Shown here: positions 6,808 through 8,509 of the stretch, one piece after another | How the letters are laid out: every line of letters starts with the position of its first letter | Position numbering within the stretch: the stretch's first letter is position 1 | Assembly: GCA_903930195.1 (NCBI GenBank) | Contig: CAIYXH010000087.1 | Location: forward strand, 1 to 8,509 | DNA length: 8,509 bases | Direction of reading: 5' to 3' | Source of the DNA: an uncultured Actinomycetes bacterium | GTDB taxonomy: Bacteria; Actinomycetota; Thermoleophilia; Gaiellales; Gaiellaceae | The notes under the pieces: model-generated | Databases searched by the model: none | Seen by the model: only the letters and a program-made list of their open reading frames with translations | Told to the model about the DNA's origin: nothing | Translations under genes and position numbers: made by a program

Positions 6808-7289
6808 CCCCCGCGATCGCGGCTTGGGGTCGTCTGCTGCTCTGGGCTGCGGTCGCCGTCGCTCTGGTGGCGGTCGTTCCCGTTCGGCGCCCAACGCCTG
6901 TCCCGGGGCTGCCGCTCGCCCTCACCGTGGGCCTCGTCGCCTGCGTCGTTCTCCTCTTTGGGCTCAAGCCGGGCCTCGGGGTACGCCGCAGGTCGCCCGT
7001 CTCGGTCGGAGTCATCGTCCTCCTCGGCGTCTCGGCGCTGACGGAGGAGGCGATCTGGCGGCGCATCGTCCTCGGAGAGCTGCTCCGCTTGGGTTGGCCG
7101 ACTGCGCTCGTGGCGTCGACGCTCGGGTTCTCGCTCGTTCATCCGACGCGGCGTTGGCTTCATCTCGGAACGGGCGCGGCATTCGGCGGTCTCTACCTCG
7201 GAACGGGTGCCTTCGCAGTGTGCGTCGCCGCTCATTGGGGCTACAACGCGAGTGTTTATCTCTCACGCCGGCCCGGCGGTGTGTCGTGA
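6804..7289 (+). CDS. CPBP family intramembrane glutamic protease (SagE-like)
   Basis: This 161-aa integral membrane protein has hydrophobic segments at about 10-27, 37-53, 66-79, 99-113 and 122-146. The three CPBP (Abi/CaaX protease) motifs are intact: EEAIWR with Glu81, Glu82 and Arg86; FSLVH with Phe109 and His113; and HWGYN with His144 and Asn148. In streptolysin-type clusters such proteins are proposed to remove the leader peptide, and some family members give immunity; either role fits here. The ATG at 6804 overlaps the dehydrogenase stop by four bases (ATGA). An in-frame ATG at 6798 would add two residues and cannot be excluded. It is shorter than many CPBP proteins but retains the whole catalytic core. 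Confidence 0.9.
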   Translation: MTPAIAAWGRLLLWAAVAVALVAVVPVRRPTPVPGLPLALTVGLVACVVLLFGLKPGLGVRRRSPVSVGVIVLLGVSALTEEAIWRRIVLGELLRLGWPTALVASTLGFSLVHPTRRWLHLGTGAAFGGLYLGTGAFAVCVAAHWGYNASVYLSRRPGGVS

Positions 7290-8139
7290 TCGCGGCGGAG
7301 CTCGTCAAGGTCGAGAAGCGGTTCGGCACGACCGAGGCGCTGCGCGACGTCAGCTTTGCGGTGTCGGAGGGCGAGGTCGTGGCTCTCCTCGGCCCGAACG
7401 GCGCAGGCAAGTCGACCGCGCTGGCGGTGTTGCTTGGTCTCCGCAGACCCGACCGAGGTGAGGCGCGCCTCGCCGGCGGCGATCCCCGGCGGGCCGCGAC
7501 GCGACGCGCCGTCGGAGTTGTGGCGCAGGAGAGCGCCTTCCCGGGAACGCTGCGCGTCGACGAGCTGGTAGCCCTCGTCGGCCGTCACTATCCGCGGCCG
7601 TTGCCGATCCCGGAGGTGCTCGAGCGTTTCGGTCTCGCAGATCTGGAGCGCAGGCAGCTCGGGGGCTCTCCGGAGGCGAGCGCAGGAGGCTGGCCGTCGC
7701 GCTCGCGTTCGCAGGCGATCCGGCGCTCGTCGTGCTCGACGAGCCGACGACCGCGCTCGACACCGAGGCGCGACATGCAGTCTGGGACGCGATCCGCGCG
7801 CACGCGCGGGGTGGGGGCACGATCCTGCTGACGACGCACAACCTCGAGGAGGCGGATGCGCTCGCAGGACGCGTGATCCTGCTCGAACGCGGCGCGGTTG
7901 TAGCCGACGGCGCGACTGCGGCGATCAAGGCCGCCGCCGGCCTCACCTGCGTTCGCTTCCGGATGGCAGGCAATGCCCTCGTTCGCGATGCCCGTCGCGT
8001 GGGCGACTACGTCGAGCTGTTCGTCCCCGATGGTGGTGAAGCGGTTGCAGAGCTCGTGCGGAGCGGTGTTCGGCTGGACGACCTCGAGGTACGGGCTCTG
8101 AGCCTCGAGGAGGCGATCGCCGTGCGGGGCGCACGATGA
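7286..8139 (+). CDS. ABC transporter ATP-binding protein with an apparent frameshift at its signature motif
   Basis: The two halves are in different frames. The first starts at a GTG overlapping the CPBP stop (GTGA) and encodes a typical ABC ATPase: Walker A GPNGAGKST (36-44) and Q-loop VAQES (79-83). At G127 (codon 7664-7666) the frame breaks; continuing in it gives unrelated sequence ending at a stop at 7829-7831. The frame one base back reads LSGGERRRLAVALA, then Walker B LVVLDEPTTALD, H-loop LLTTHNLEEAD and a DrrA-like C-terminal tail to the TGA at 8137-8139. Restored length is about 284 aa, normal for the family. It should power export of the azole peptide with the downstream permease (SagG-like). 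The break sits at a run of five G (7661-7665). Because every motif on both sides is intact, a sequence error or slippage seems likelier than old decay. Confidence 0.85.
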
Positions 8140-8509
8140 GGCTCGCCGTCGCACACGCCAGGGCGATGACGATCGAGCTGCTTCGCTACCCGGCCTTTCT
8201 TGTGCCGACGCTGCTCTTTCCGCCGGTCTTCTTCCTCTTCTTCTCCACGCCGACGACCCCAGAGGCCGCAGCTGTGCGGATGGCGACCTTCGCGGGCTTC
8301 GCGGCGCTGGGCGTTGCGTTCTTCCAGTTCGGGGTCGGGATCGCCTCCGAGCGGGCGTCGCCCTGGGAGGCGTATCTCCGCACCTTGCCGATCGGTCCCG
8401 TCGTTCGACTCGGCGCGCGTGTGCTCTCCGCTGCCGTCTTCGCCGTCGCCGCGGCGGTGGCGCTGATCGTCGTCGCGGTGCCCGTCGCCCATGTGAGCCT
8501 TTCGCCGAG
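8136..8509 (+). CDS. ABC-2 type transporter permease, N-terminal part (3' truncated by window)
   Basis: The reading frame opens at an ATG overlapping the ATPase stop by four bases (ATGA) and stays open to the end of the window, giving 124 codons. The start MRLAVAHARAMTIELLRYPAF is an amphipathic, basic lead-in typical of ABC-2 permeases. It is followed by membrane segments at about 22-36 (LVPTLLFPPVFFLFF), 48-65 and 97-117 (with AAVALIVVAVPVA). Paired with the ATPase just upstream, it should form the exporter of the modified peptide (SagH-like). Whether a second permease (SagI-like) follows cannot be seen. Confidence 0.85.
   Translation, partial: MRLAVAHARAMTIELLRYPAFLVPTLLFPPVFFLFFSTPTTPEAAAVRMATFAGFAALGVAFFQFGVGIASERASPWEAYLRTLPIGPVVRLGARVLSAAVFAVAAAVALIVVAVPVAHVSLSP

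Noticed and set aside
6128..7285. Long + frame upstream of the ATPase (open from 6128)
   Set aside because: It is out of frame with the dehydrogenase and CPBP genes and consists of Ser/Arg-rich sequence. Only the part from GTG 7286 carries ABC motifs.

Overview
The window is GC-rich throughout, and every recognisable gene lies on the + strand. The proteins are rich in Ala, Arg, Leu and Val and prefer GC-ending codons. The first operon pairs a circularly permuted ATP-grasp with alpha-E and transglutaminase genes. Together with GTG starts and stop-start overlaps this suggests a high-GC actinobacterium, possibly a deep lineage such as Thermoleophilia. That placement is an inference from style, not from a marker gene. 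No rRNA, tRNA, CRISPR array, transposase or phage gene was seen.

Region 1 (1-2004) is a three-gene operon joined by one-base TGATG overlaps. It holds the C-terminal end of a circularly permuted ATP-grasp protein, an alpha-E (DUF403) protein and a transglutaminase-like cysteine protease. This conserved trio is predicted to make or trim a peptide or amide-linked product. Region 2 (2047-3426) is a metallo-beta-lactamase-fold persulfide dioxygenase-like protein fused to two rhodanese domains, the first degenerate and the second with an intact active Cys. It probably handles sulfane sulfur.

Region 3 (about 3540 to the right edge) is the highlight: a compact, apparently complete-to-the-edge linear azol(in)e-containing peptide (LAP/TOMM, streptolysin S-like) biosynthetic operon. 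A promoter-like region with an inverted repeat and 11-bp-phased direct repeats precedes a 43-aa precursor peptide, whose core is CCSCSCCSCLFNCR and which has a strong Shine-Dalgarno. Then follow, each overlapping the previous stop by 4 bases: an RRE/ThiF-like leader-binding cyclodehydratase partner, a YcaO cyclodehydratase ending in PHPFP, a SagB-type FMN dehydrogenase, a CPBP intramembrane protease (SagE-like), an ABC ATPase and an ABC-2 permease that runs off the window. The expected logic is leader recognition, ATP-dependent cyclisation of Cys/Ser to azolines, oxidation to azoles, leader removal and export.

The ABC ATPase carries an apparent single-base frameshift exactly at its LSGGE signature, next to a run of five G. 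Inserting one G, or slipping back one base, restores a perfect signature and full-length protein. It is either a sequence error, a real lesion, or slippage-dependent expression.
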